Of a stretch of DNA of 64,000 nt, positions 1 to 9,700 are shown in pieces. The stretch's first letter is position 1; each line of letters opens with the position of its first letter. The position numbers and the translations under genes were made by a program. This DNA comes from Candidatus Woesearchaeota archaeon (GTDB lineage Archaea; Nanobdellota; Nanobdellia; Woesearchaeales; DSVV01): assembly GCA_016192995.1 (NCBI GenBank), contig JACPTB010000001.1, forward strand, positions 129,110 to 193,109, in the 5' to 3' direction. The notes beneath the pieces were generated by a model that saw nothing but the letters and a program-made list of their open reading frames with translations, was not told the DNA's origin and made no database searches.

Positions 1-2
1 TT

Positions 3-980
3 TACCCGTCTGCCAGTGAACAAGGTTCTCAAAGTGAACAGGGTTCTCAAATTGCTCAAGAGAATGGAAGTATTGATGTCTCTTTTTGCCCTTCATCAGC
101 TTGTGAGGATGTTTTTGTTGACCTTATTACCAACGCCCAAGAAACAGTTTATTGCGCATTCTATGACTTAGATAACAGCGCAGTAATACAATCGCTTGCT
201 AACAAAAGTAGAATTATAGATGTTAGGCTTGTTATTGACAGTGATAATGTTCATAATCAAATATATGGAGAAGGCATCGTTGTTGATACCAAAAAGCAAT
301 ATATGCATAATAAATTTTGTATTATTGACCATACTACTGTTATTACCGGGAGCGCAAATCCAACAGATAATGATTTTTTTAACAATAACAATAATATTCT
401 TGTTTTTGCATCACAATATCTCGTAAGCAATTATGAACATGAATTTGAAGAATTATGGTCCGAGCAATTCGGTAAAGGTGAAGCAGTCAAATATCCTGAA
501 ATTATCATTAATAACATAACGGTTGAAAATTATTTCTGCCCTGAAGATGACTGTGAAGAACATCTTTTAGAAACACTCGATAAAGCAGAAAACAGCATTT
601 ATTTTATGACGTTTAGTTTTACTTCTGATAACGTTGAGGAAAAGTTATTGAATAAATTTAATCAAGTGAATACAACAGGCAAGACCATTGCTATTAAAGG
701 AGTTTTTGAAAAAAGATCGCAAAGCAAGGACAGCGCTTTTTTTAGCTTGAATAAAACAGGAATTCCTGTTATCTTTGATAATAATCCTAAAACTATGCAT
801 CACAAAGTGTTTATTATTGATGAAAAGACTGTTATTACAGGAAGTTATAACCCAACAAAAAGAGGTACTGAAGTTAATGATGAAAATATGATTATTATTC
901 ATGATCCAACTATAGGGCGACTGTATGTAAAAGAGTTTAAGAGAATATATACTCCGATGATTAGCGAGAACGACACATAA
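3..980 (+). CDS. Phospholipase D-like HKD protein (5' partial)
   Basis: The frame is open from base 3 to the stop at 978-980, so the true start lies before the window. Two HKD motifs mark the PLD superfamily: HNKFCIID...GSANP (about residue 101) and HHKVFIID...GSYNP near the C-terminus. Each fits HxK(x)4D followed by GSxN, so both halves of the active site are present. The family includes phosphodiesterases acting on phospholipids and bacterial Nuc-type nucleases. Cysteine pairs near the start of each half and a Q/S/G-rich N-terminal linker suggest an exported or envelope protein; that is an inference. It could equally be a nuclease. Fold confidence is high, substrate is unknown. Confidence 0.85.
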   Translation, partial: YPSASEQGSQSEQGSQIAQENGSIDVSFCPSSACEDVFVDLITNAQETVYCAFYDLDNSAVIQSLANKSRIIDVRLVIDSDNVHNQIYGEGIVVDTKKQYMHNKFCIIDHTTVITGSANPTDNDFFNNNNNILVFASQYLVSNYEHEFEELWSEQFGKGEAVKYPEIIINNITVENYFCPEDDCEEHLLETLDKAENSIYFMTFSFTSDNVEEKLLNKFNQVNTTGKTIAIKGVFEKRSQSKDSAFFSLNKTGIPVIFDNNPKTMHHKVFIIDEKTVITGSYNPTKRGTEVNDENMIIIHDPTIGRLYVKEFKRIYTPMISENDT

Positions 981-1049
981 AGAACAAACATCAAGGGGGA
1001 CATTTCATCGTAGTTGTTTTAGTTAGTCGTAGGGGGTGGGTGTTCGTCG

Positions 1050-1652
1050 TTATTTTTTCCAAACTATATGTCCATTAATATTATTTTTCTCATATACTTG
1101 TAGAACATCTTCACAGAATTTAATCAGTTCTTTATCGTTGTTTGCTTTTGCAAGTTCATAAAGTCGTATAAACATTCTTTTTCCAGTTTCAGTTTGTTTA
1201 TAGTATTTCTTTTGAAAATTATGTTGTGCACAGAGAGTTTGTCCATTAGAAATTTCAGCTTTACCGCCTAATTCTTTTGGTTTAATATGGTCTGCTTGAA
1301 TTTCAATACCATCTGCTTTTCCTCTACCGCAGATTACACATCTATAATTATCTCTCTTAAAAATTTCTTCTTTTTGTGCGGGTGTAAAATCTTCAAGTTC
1401 TCTATTATGTACGAAATCAGGGTCATATTTGTAAACTCCTTTATTTATTTTGATAAGTTGTCCTTCTTGCGATAATTTTCTAATTGCTCTGTCAGGATCT
1501 CTAAATACTTTTCCTATTCTTTTTTTAAACTCAGCAACAACCCAGTCAACAATTTCAGGATGAGGTATCTCTCTCTTAGGATGTTTCTTATAATATTCCA
1601 TAATTAAATCAGCTTGCGACATTTCTTCCTTAGTTTTTGCCATTTGTATCAT
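1050..1652 (-). CDS. HNH endonuclease, probable type II restriction enzyme
   Basis: The 200-residue protein has an N-terminal winged-helix-like half (about 10-75; basic, includes DPDRAIRKLSQEGQL) and a C-terminal HNH nuclease core: CVICGRG, then ADHIKPKELGG, then N...LCAQHN. The two cysteine pairs probably hold a structural zinc and the H-N-H residues bind the catalytic metal. It starts 14 bases after the stop of a DNA methyltransferase on the same strand, the usual type II restriction-modification arrangement, so it is inferred to cut the site that enzyme protects. An ATG nine bases further in (1643) is an alternative start. The recognition sequence cannot be read from the protein. Confidence 0.8.
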   Translation of the reverse strand: MIQMAKTKEEMSQADLIMEYYKKHPKREIPHPEIVDWVVAEFKKRIGKVFRDPDRAIRKLSQEGQLIKINKGVYKYDPDFVHNRELEDFTPAQKEEIFKRDNYRCVICGRGKADGIEIQADHIKPKELGGKAEISNGQTLCAQHNFQKKYYKQTETGKRMFIRLYELAKANNDKELIKFCEDVLQVYEKNNINGHIVWKK

Positions 1653-1666
1653 GCCTTATTGTTTGT

Positions 1667-2605
1667 TTAATTGACAGTAACATCGAGCAATTTCTGAGTA
1701 GGATTGAAATCCGTTCTTTTTGTAGTGATGGGTTTTTCTTTCTCGACTTTCATTTCATGTAATTTCTTTTCAAAAAGATTTGCTTCAGCAATTATCCTTT
1801 TTTTTGCTATAGCACAATATTTTACATCAACATCAATTCCTATTGATTTTCTATTATTGGAAACAGCAGCTATTAATGTAGAACCACTTCCCATAAAAGG
1901 ATCTAAAACAACATCTCCCACAAAACTAAATAATTTAATACATCTTCTTGGTAACTCAACGGGAAACGGTGCAGGATGACCTCCAGCTCCTTTTTTACTT
2001 TGCCCTTGAAAAGTCCATAAACCATTAGTCCAATCCATAAATTCTTGTCGAGTTATATCTGACTCTTTCTTTTCTTTCTTTTTCCAATCCTGCTTATACA
2101 AAATTAGGATTAGTTCTACCGGTGCAATTACATAAGGAGCAGATGCACTTAGCCAAGAACCCCAAGCAGTTCTTCTTGAAATATTTCCTTCATTCCAGAT
2201 AATTGTAGAATGATACTTATAACCTATTTTTTTTGCAATAGTTGTAAAATCTGCACCAACACTCTGCTGACCATCTTTATTTTTATCTAAGGGAATATTT
2301 AGACATAATCTCCCATCATCTTTTAACCATTCAAAACATCTGGACAACCATTTATGACTAAATTCTAAATATTTTTCATAACTTATTTTGTCATTATGAG
2401 AATTATATTTAATATCAACATTATAAGGTGGAGATGTAACAATTAAATCAACACTATTTTTAGGAATTTTATCTGTTGAAAGTACATCTTCGCAGACTAT
2501 CTTCGATTTTTCATGATTAAAAAAAACTTCACCCTTCATAGAGATAGTAGAATTGTGAGTATTTATTAATGTTTGGCTTTTTAAATCGGAGATTTTCCGC
2601 TCCAC
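1667..2605 (-). CDS. Site-specific DNA methyltransferase (beta class)
   Basis: Motif IV, TSPPYN, comes first (about residue 57) and the AdoMet-binding motif X/I region, DPFMGSGST, lies near the C-terminus (about residue 235). This order defines beta-class amino-methyltransferases. SPPY is more typical of N4-cytosine than N6-adenine enzymes, but that is not decisive. The protein would protect host DNA from the HNH nuclease encoded just downstream (1050-1652). The longest frame begins at a GTG (2605). An ATG at 2539, still well before motif IV, is a credible alternative start. The 215-base upstream gap is richer in G+C than its surroundings and holds an imperfect inverted repeat built on TTCGTGTT. 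Confidence 0.88.
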   Translation of the reverse strand: MERKISDLKSQTLINTHNSTISMKGEVFFNHEKSKIVCEDVLSTDKIPKNSVDLIVTSPPYNVDIKYNSHNDKISYEKYLEFSHKWLSRCFEWLKDDGRLCLNIPLDKNKDGQQSVGADFTTIAKKIGYKYHSTIIWNEGNISRRTAWGSWLSASAPYVIAPVELILILYKQDWKKKEKKESDITRQEFMDWTNGLWTFQGQSKKGAGGHPAPFPVELPRRCIKLFSFVGDVVLDPFMGSGSTLIAAVSNNRKSIGIDVDVKYCAIAKKRIIAEANLFEKKLHEMKVEKEKPITTKRTDFNPTQKLLDVTVN

Positions 2606-2821
2606 CCCCGTGTTCGTTTTCGTCCGTTTAGAAATATCCTCCTCTCAGTCGTAGTCGCTAAAAATTATTGAACTCTCGGAATTCGTGTTTAACGCCCTGA
2701 GCGAACATAGCTTTAACACGAACCTACTCTCGCACTTTAGGCTTCACACTATTGTTTATTATTTTTACTACTAAATATCATAACTTTTATATATCTTCTT
2801 GTAGAAATTAGACCGGTAACT

Positions 2822-3534
2822 ATGACTGCAATCCTCCTTGTTCATGGGTTAAGCGCTACTAATCAAATATTTGATGACTTAGAAAAGCGATTAAAACGAA
2901 AAAAATACATAGTATATAACCCTTTATTACCTGGACATGGAACTGTACCCGAAGATTTAACAAAAGTTTCCTATCAGCATCTTGTTGATTTCTTGAAAAG
3001 GTATATTAAACCAATTATCAAACAATATAAACAAGTAATAGTTATTGCTGAATCATTTGGCGCAAATATTGCTCTTGATGCTGTTGCTAAAAAATATATT
3101 AAAGGAATGATTTTCCTCGGAACTGCGCTTAAAGTGCGAAAAGAATGGTTATACCAAGGAATAATCTCTTTTCTCTAAACATTTTATCCTCATTATTATT
3201 ATAAAAAAGAGAAAAATCATCCTCGTGTCATTAAAGGCACCACCTATTCGAAAATACCTTTAAGAGCGATAGATATGTACTTTACCAAAAGTAAAAATTT
3301 TCACGAAAGAATTAAAACTTGTTTTTTTCCGATGTTATTTTTATTTGCAAAACACGATTTTCTCATTGACACAGGGTGGAAAAAGGATTTTCTTAAACAT
3401 CACCAAAATAGCCATTTCAGTTTGTTGAATATGATACCAGAAGACACGCAATATTAGAAAGCGAGCATCAAACAGAGATTACAAATAAAATATTGAGTTT
3501 TATAGACAAAAATGATATTTCAACTACTTTTTGA
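2822..3534 (+). pseudogene. Alpha/beta hydrolase, broken by a stop and a frameshift
   Basis: Two disrupted pieces form one recognisable lipase/esterase of the carboxylesterase/monoglyceride lipase type. The N-terminal part (2822-3178) has the oxyanion HG motif (LLVHGLSA), PGHG, and a nucleophile elbow AESFGAN. A TAA at 3176-3178 interrupts it. The same frame continues past the stop into PRVIKGTTYSKIP and the acid-residue strand LFAKHDFLID. Near 3440 the frame shifts, and the new frame gives RHAILESEHQTEITNKILSF, the typical C-terminal catalytic-histidine segment, ending at 3534. Ser, Asp and His are therefore all still readable across the breaks. The end overlaps the convergent hepT-like gene by 11 bases. 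Two sequencing errors are possible but less likely than decay. Confidence 0.8.
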
Positions 3535-3943
3535 GAGTTTTTAAATATTCCTTAATCTCATTTTTAAATTCTAGAAAATCCTTTCTATTCTCCATAATAT
3601 TATCATAAACTCTTTGATCCTCTATCTTAGTATAATGGTGGATTAACACATTCCTAAATGCTTTCATGTTTTTAAGTTTAAGCGCCATCTCTTCAGAAAT
3701 AATTTTTTTTTCATATAGCGTCTTAAACATATTGTCTTCATCAGAAGGCAGACCAAGTTTTAATTCTCTAATAATTGCTTGGCAAACATCAATACAAACC
3801 TCAATCAATAATTGCAATAACCTTTCACAATATCTCTTTTGTTGAGAGACATACTCTTGATAAGATTCAGGAAGATGTTCTTCTAATTCTTGGTTATATT
3901 GATCTAAAAAATCAAGCAATGAGGTAATTCTCTTTTTATTCAT
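3524..3943 (-). CDS. hepT: HepT-like HEPN-domain RNase toxin (DUF86)
   Basis: The protein is about 139 residues from the ATG at 3943. The frame is open further upstream, but that ATG fits the family and the 8-base overlap with the preceding nucleotidyltransferase gene (ATGAATAA). The HEPN signature R-x4-H-x-Y is present as RNVLIHHY near residue 113. In characterised HepT/MntA pairs, HepT is an RNase that MntA neutralises by adding AMP to the Tyr of this motif; the Tyr is present. Length, gene order (antitoxin first) and overlap all match such modules. The target is not predictable. Confidence 0.88.
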   Translation of the reverse strand: MNKKRITSLLDFLDQYNQELEEHLPESYQEYVSQQKRYCERLLQLLIEVCIDVCQAIIRELKLGLPSDEDNMFKTLYEKKIISEEMALKLKNMKAFRNVLIHHYTKIEDQRVYDNIMENRKDFLEFKNEIKEYLKTLKK

Positions 3944-4352
3944 TAAGAACAGCCTCCAGATAACCTTCATAAATGGGTTTAAAATGTTCATAATCACGAA
4001 GTGTTCCAAAATAAAGATCATACAAGGCATCTTCATCTTTACAGAAGATGATTTTCCCTTCATTGATTATTGGTATTCTGATGTACAATGGAAGATGCTG
4101 AAAGATTTGAACGTCATACTTTTCATTATGATGAGCATATTCTAACAATTTACCTGATAATTCATAAGAAGTATACTTATGAGGCTTCAGAAAAATACAA
4201 ATATCAATATCGCGGGAATATTGTTCTCCTCTTGCAACACTGCCGAATATGCTTACAGCTAATACCTGTTTATCTTTTTTTGCTTTTTCAATGATTTCTT
4301 GAATGACCTTATTCTGCATCATTACATTGATTTTGATCTTATCTGTTTCCAT
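3936..4352 (-). CDS. mntA: MntA-like nucleotidyltransferase antitoxin
   Basis: A minimal nucleotidyltransferase of 138 residues. The signature GSVARGEQYSRDIDI (G-S-x-A-R-G-E ... D-x-D) starts near residue 37 and supplies the two metal-binding aspartates. It sits directly upstream of, and overlaps by 8 bases, a HEPN toxin gene, the standard MntA-HepT layout. MntA proteins AMPylate the HEPN toxin on its RX4HXY tyrosine. The start ATG at 4352 lies about 50 bases from the divergent mutL start, so the two genes share a short promoter region. Confidence 0.88.
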   Translation of the reverse strand: METDKIKINVMMQNKVIQEIIEKAKKDKQVLAVSIFGSVARGEQYSRDIDICIFLKPHKYTSYELSGKLLEYAHHNEKYDVQIFQHLPLYIRIPIINEGKIIFCKDEDALYDLYFGTLRDYEHFKPIYEGYLEAVLNE

Positions 4353-4404
4353 GGATTATCGCTATATCTAAAACATTATAAATATTTGGGTTTTCCCCTC
4401 ATTC

Positions 4405-6102
4405 ATGGGTGTTATAAAAGAGCTTGATCAGGACCTTATAAATAAAATAGCAGCTGGAGAAGTCATTGAACGGCCTGCTTCAGTAGTCAAAGAATTAGTG
4501 GAAAATGCTATTGATGCGCATGCAAGGACCATCATTATTTCGGTTATAGAAGGTGGAAAGTCACTGATTAAAATATCTGACAATGGTTGCGGCATTTCCT
4601 CTGATGAAGCAGAACTTGCTCTCAAACGGCATACGACTTCTAAAATCGAAACGCTCAATGATTTGTTTAACATAAAATCTCTTGGTTTTAGGGGGGAAGC
4701 GCTTGCAAGCATTGCTTCAGTAAGCAGCATGGAACTTGTTACTAAAACTGCTGAAGAAGATACTGGCACCTATCTTGAAGTTGTTTCTGGAGATATAGTG
4801 CAGAAAAAATCAGTTGCAGCCAACAAAGGCACTGCTATTTCAGTGCATAATCTTTTTTTCAATGTTCCTGCTCGAAAACAACATCAAAAAACTATTGCCA
4901 CTGAATTTAGGTATATTCTTGAATTAGTAACACACTATGCACTGATTCATCCTGAAATCAATATTACTTTGATTCATAATGAAAAAGAAGTGCTTAATGC
5001 TCCTTCCACCGAAGATGTCCTTACCAATATTGCTTCAGTATATGGAAGAGGATTATGCGGAGATTTACTGCCAGTTGATTTTTCTTTTTTTGATCTCCAT
5101 GTTTCAGGATTTATTTCAATTCCTGGAAAAGCGAGAAATGATAAGAATTTCCAGAGCATTTTTGTTAATAAGAGATTTGTCCACAATTATCTTATTCAGA
5201 AAGCAGTCTATGACGGTTATGGGAGCTTATTATTTCATGGAAAACATCCTGTGTTTGTCTTGAATGTAACTATTGATCCAAAAAAAATAGATGTTAATGT
5301 GCATCCAACAAAAGCGCAAATCAGAATAGAAAAAGAATCAGATGTTTATATCAGTGTTAAAAATGCTGTGATAAAAACATTGAAAGAACATAATCTTGTT
5401 CCTGAAATGTTCAGCAATAAGCAAGATTTTCCTCGCGACATCAATGCAAAACTGGTTATTGATCCATTCCCTCAAGAAGAACAGCTGTACCTTGATGAAG
5501 ATGTTGATCTGCTCAGGAAAAAAGAAGTGGGGATAAGAATATTGGGGAGAATTTATCAGACCTTTATTATTGCTGAAGATGATAAAGGAATGCTGCTCAT
5601 TGACCAGCATGCTGCACATGAAAGAGTTATGTTTGAAAAATTTATGCAGCAATATCAGAATAAAGCTATTAAAGTACAGCAATTGCTGCAGCCTATTATG
5701 CTTGAATTAAGCGCTTTAGAAACTGATGTGGTTATTAATAATATAAGCATTTTAGAGAACTGTGGAATTTTTATAGAAGAGTTTGGAAAGAATACGTTTC
5801 TTGTTCGAAGTTTGCCAAGCATTTTTGCGCGGCAACAAGATAAAAATATAGTTTTAGCAATAATTGGTGAATTAGGAAGCGGCGAACTTAAAACCATTAG
5901 CTTAGTTAAAGAAGAACGAATTGCGATGGCAGCATGCAGAAGCGTTGTTAAAGCGCATGATATTCTTGAAATGCCCGAGTTGTATGCATTATTACAAGAA
6001 TTATTCAGCTGCAAGAATCCTTATTCCTGCCCTCATGGAAGACCTTCTATGATCCATTATAGTTTGTATGATTTAGAAAAGAAGTTTAAGAGAAGAGTTT
6101 AA
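4405..6102 (+). CDS. mutL: DNA mismatch repair protein MutL
   Basis: A 565-residue GHKL ATPase. N-terminal motifs: NKIAAGEVIERP, VKELVENAIDAHA (catalytic Glu), DNGCGI, and LGFRGEALASI, a full ATP-binding module. The C-terminal domain carries the endonuclease motif DQHAAHERVMFE (DQHA-x2-E-x4-E, about residue 399), then ACRSVVKAHD and CPHGRPSM, which complete the metal site of nicking-type MutL. It should therefore nick DNA during mismatch repair without MutH. No mutS lies in this window. MutL is patchy in archaea and usually explained by transfer from bacteria. A TATA-like TATAAATATTT lies about 25 bases upstream. Confidence 0.96.
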   Translation: MGVIKELDQDLINKIAAGEVIERPASVVKELVENAIDAHARTIIISVIEGGKSLIKISDNGCGISSDEAELALKRHTTSKIETLNDLFNIKSLGFRGEALASIASVSSMELVTKTAEEDTGTYLEVVSGDIVQKKSVAANKGTAISVHNLFFNVPARKQHQKTIATEFRYILELVTHYALIHPEINITLIHNEKEVLNAPSTEDVLTNIASVYGRGLCGDLLPVDFSFFDLHVSGFISIPGKARNDKNFQSIFVNKRFVHNYLIQKAVYDGYGSLLFHGKHPVFVLNVTIDPKKIDVNVHPTKAQIRIEKESDVYISVKNAVIKTLKEHNLVPEMFSNKQDFPRDINAKLVIDPFPQEEQLYLDEDVDLLRKKEVGIRILGRIYQTFIIAEDDKGMLLIDQHAAHERVMFEKFMQQYQNKAIKVQQLLQPIMLELSALETDVVINNISILENCGIFIEEFGKNTFLVRSLPSIFARQQDKNIVLAIIGELGSGELKTISLVKEERIAMAACRSVVKAHDILEMPELYALLQELFSCKNPYSCPHGRPSMIHYSLYDLEKKFKRRV

Positions 6103-6120
6103 AAGAAACCTTTTTATATA

Positions 6121-6164
6121 AGTTATACCTAACAGTGATACTTAGTTATACCTAAAGGTGATAC
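6121..6164 (+). promoter_or_regulatory. Tandem 21-bp direct repeat ahead of AbrB/PIN operon
   Basis: Positions 6121-6141 and 6144-6164 are 21-base copies that differ at two bases; each begins AGTTATACCTAA and ends GTGATAC. The period is 23 bases. The second copy contains the AGGTGAT ribosome-binding site just before the ATG at 6167. Placement suggests an operator for autoregulation by the AbrB-type antitoxin, which binds as a dimer in related systems; this is inferred. Confidence 0.5.
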
Positions 6165-6166
6165 AA

Positions 6167-6394
6167 ATGGAATTGCTCGTAAAAACGAAAAAATGGGGGA
6201 ACTCAGTAGCAGTTGTTCTACCCAGTTCAGTTGTTCGGCAGCAAAATATAAAACCAGGTGATGAGCTTAACCTTGCAGTAGAAAAAAAAGGAACAGTTCT
6301 CAGAGAACTTTATGGAGCATTAAAGTTCACAAAATCAACAGAAGCGCTCATTAAAGAAGCAAGAAAAGATTTAGCAGGAAAGTGGTTAAAATGA
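6167..6394 (+). CDS. AbrB/MazE-type antitoxin
   Basis: A 75-residue swapped-hairpin AbrB DNA-binding protein: KTKKWGNSVAVVLPSSVV followed by KPGDELNL. An upstream in-frame GTG (6158) exists, but it lies inside the AGGTGAT ribosome-binding site, so the ATG at 6167 is preferred. The gene overlaps the following PIN toxin gene by 4 bases (ATGA), indicating translational coupling. Its C-terminal tail would be expected to bind and block the PIN nuclease, as in VapBC. Confidence 0.85.
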   Translation: MELLVKTKKWGNSVAVVLPSSVVRQQNIKPGDELNLAVEKKGTVLRELYGALKFTKSTEALIKEARKDLAGKWLK

Positions 6395-6762
6395 AGTATC
6401 TTGATACCTATGCACTTGTTGAAATTGCTCATTGTAATCATAAGTTTAGTCAATATTTAGATGAAGATTTTATTATAAATGACCTTACCCTTACAGAGTT
6501 TTATTATGTCTTATTGAAAGAAGTAAAAGATAATCAATATCACCTAGCAGAATACTGGTTTAAAAAACTACAGCCCTATTCAAAACCCGTGACTATTTCT
6601 TTGTTGATCAAAGCAGCTGATTTTAGATTTAAATATCGTAAAAAAAATCTTTCTTTTTTTGACGCAATTGGTTATATATTTGCTCGACAGCATAATCTTA
6701 TTTTTGTCACTGGTGATAAAGAATTTGAAAAATTACCAGGGATTGAATTTGCTAAAAAATAA
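6391..6762 (+). CDS. PIN-domain ribonuclease toxin (VapC-like)
   Basis: A 123-residue PIN protein. Acidic residues sit at the expected places: LDTYAL near the N-terminus, LTEFYY in the middle, FDAIGY around residue 91, and TGDKEFEKL near the end. These form the magnesium site of VapC RNases, which cut tRNA or rRNA when the antitoxin is degraded. The ATG at 6391 overlaps the antitoxin stop. The gene ends one base before the end of the convergent PP2C-FHA gene, leaving no room for a separate terminator. Confidence 0.88.
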   Translation: MKYLDTYALVEIAHCNHKFSQYLDEDFIINDLTLTEFYYVLLKEVKDNQYHLAEYWFKKLQPYSKPVTISLLIKAADFRFKYRKKNLSFFDAIGYIFARQHNLIFVTGDKEFEKLPGIEFAKK

Positions 6763-6763
6763 T

Positions 6764-9700
6764 TCATTTAACAAGAGTTCTACATTCACCTATATATCTT
6801 GCATCTTTTAAAACTTCAGACTTTCCAACGTTTCCAATGTTTCCTGATTGAAGATGATATACTTTTCCATCACTACTTAATATTCCCATGCTATCAGCAC
6901 CTACTGGTTGGCATACATCGCCTTTTCCGGAGTTATAAGCTTTAACTAGTGCATCTACGGTTAACCCTTCTTTCTGAGGAGCAGCTAGGTAAAATAATCT
7001 ATCACCAACACGAACAGGTGTCAATGAAACTCCGTCAACTGTTTCAGCAGCATAAGGATTATTATCTGGTTCTCTTCGAGCTTGGGCTGTTTCAAGATCC
7101 ATTGCTCGTGGTTCAGATTGAGGAGAGTACGATGCAGCTGTTTGTTCTAATCCTGCTCCTTCTCTTTCTGATTCAGTTTCAGCATCTCTTATGTGTCTTG
7201 ATTCAACGACTGATTCATTTAAACGGTCAGCTAAAGTAGTATCTCTAGTTGCTATTGCATACACCATACCACTTATTGCAGCTACACCAATAGCAACTGC
7301 TGTAGCAATTGGATGTGTTTGATAAAATGGTTCTTTTTCGACTGTACCTACTGGAACAGTTGTATATCTTTTGCTAACTATTTCGTGAACTTTATCTACT
7401 GGAACATTTGTATATATTTCGACTGTACCTACAGAAGCATTTACATCTTTTGTTGGATCAGGAGTTTTTTTTTGTTGTGCGTCAGCTAATCGAATATCAG
7501 TTCGTGTTCTGCTTAGATCTTCTATAACATCACTAGCTAAATATACACCATCAGCGCCACCTTCTACCCTACGACTTCTTCTGTCGTCATCTGTTCTTAA
7601 ATCAACAACTGGACCTGCTATGAGAACTTGTCTTGGTTCTTCAAGTCCAGCTATGTCACCTAGTTGTCTGCGTTGAGGCTGAGTTGCATTCGGTAATACT
7701 GGCGGAGTTTCTGATGCTCCTTCTTCAACAACTTCTAGTTCTACTTCGATTTCATGTTCAGGAATCCCATATTCAGGAACAACACGGACATTGAATCTCC
7801 CCTCTAAATTAAGATATTGTCCTAATTGCAGATTTTGTCTTCCACTAAGTTTTTTGTCCCGGACTGGTTGAAGATCATCATTTACTCGATATGTTTCTGC
7901 GTTTCCTTCTATTCTGAATATAACACTACAGCCACTTCCACTTACTTGAAGAAATCCATGATCTTCTGCAACAAGTTGTTCTAAACAAATGTCTCTAAAT
8001 TCTTTGTTTCCAATTCTTATACCTGAATGCATTAAATTTACACTGTATTTAGCTTCTCTCACCACAACTCCTGTATCAGAATTTGTTACGATAACTCTAT
8101 AGCCAACTACTTGGATTTCATCTTCATAAACTGGTGTTACTTCTAGTTTGCATGCTTTTTCTGCTGTACCATCTTTGACAAAATAACTAAGAACAAAAGT
8201 GGTGGCTTTTGATACTTCTACTGGTTGCGTTAGTTTATGTTCAAGATCAGTTTCAAGAAAAGTTCCATTTTTACTGCCAGCATCTTCTAAAAAAACCTTT
8301 CCTGTTGCACGATCTGCATATATTTTAGCATGAACACCTGAAATTCTCTGGTCAGGAATTACAATATGGCATTTGTCCTCTTTTCTCCCTATAAATACTG
8401 CTTTTTCAACGCCTCGCTTTGTTAAATCATCCAACGTATAAAATCCTTTTATTTCTGCACCTTCCAAATTTCTCAAGGTATTACCTGTGGTTGGTTCAAC
8501 TACTCTTAATGAATAACCAATTACTGTTCTATCATCAAAAGCTGGTGTTCCTTTTGGTGGAGTTGCGTCTGAACCGGTGTGACTATGAATTGTTTCTGCT
8601 GGGTGTAATCTGCTTCTTATTACAACAGCTGTTGTGTCATCTAAATAATACTTACCTTTAAGTTCTCCTTTCCCATGTTCTGGAGTGATTGGTTTTACTG
8701 TTCTCTCTGCACGTTTTGCTTCAACTATTTCTGTTGCTATTGAAGCAGCGCGTTCACGAGGTGATGGATTTGATTCTGTACCATCAGAAATTACCTCTTT
8801 TTCAAGGAACGGAATTTTAAATGTTCCATCTGCATTTAATGACGCTTTATTTTTGTTATAAACACCATCTGAACAAACAACAACAAGCCGTTCAAGATCA
8901 ATAACAAGTTTATCTGTTCGAGAACCTACTTCATATTTAGGATGAGTGAAACGAACAGGAACATCTTCTCTTCTATCATCTGACTTTACAATAACAGGTT
9001 TACCATCATGTGTTTCCCATGCATAAGGTTTTAAAAGATCATCATGATGGCCAAGTCCTGAAATGACCACACCCTTATCTTTTGCTAAGCGTGAATCATT
9101 ACAATATGTTCCAAAAGTAATATCTGTTGTTAGTTGTCGCACATCTGTAGTTCCTGCAACATCCTTAGTGCAGAGATAGGTTCTTGTATCGCCAGTATGA
9201 CCAATAACAGTATCAACTTCTCCTTTTTCATGATCATATCTTTCAACAACAACATCAAATCCTGTTGATAATCGTTTATCCTCTGGATTGATTACTTTAT
9301 CCCCTGCTTTAAAGTAGGTTTTGCCTTTGACAGTTATATCCTTACTTAGAGTAAACTCTTTATCTTTTCCCAGTTCTACAATTCTTGATTTAACAACTTC
9401 TGTTTTTACACTTCCAACAATAGTTCTAACTATATCTTGTGAAGCTTCAAAATAAGACTTACGTGCATCCAGAAGAATATCAAGAGTTTCATTTTGAGCA
9501 GTAATAGTTTTGTTGGTAAGTAAATCTTCCCTTACTTTTCTAATCACTTCGTTAGCAACATCCATTGCTTCTCTAATATATTGTTCAAGTTGTGCTTTAG
9601 AAGCATCAACAGCAATAGGTTCAGTACCTTTACTAGTATCTGATAATTTATTTGCTAAATATTCTGAAACAATACCTATTGCAAGATTGGCTGCTATTTC

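Noticed and set aside
3176-3178. The in-frame TAA as recoded (selenocysteine/pyrrolysine) codon
   Set aside because: TAA is not used for either, and a second break (frameshift) lies downstream; decay is simpler.
5338-6014. Long antisense frames inside mutL and other strong genes
   Set aside because: They mirror the codon pattern of the real gene and show no family motifs or ribosome-binding sites.
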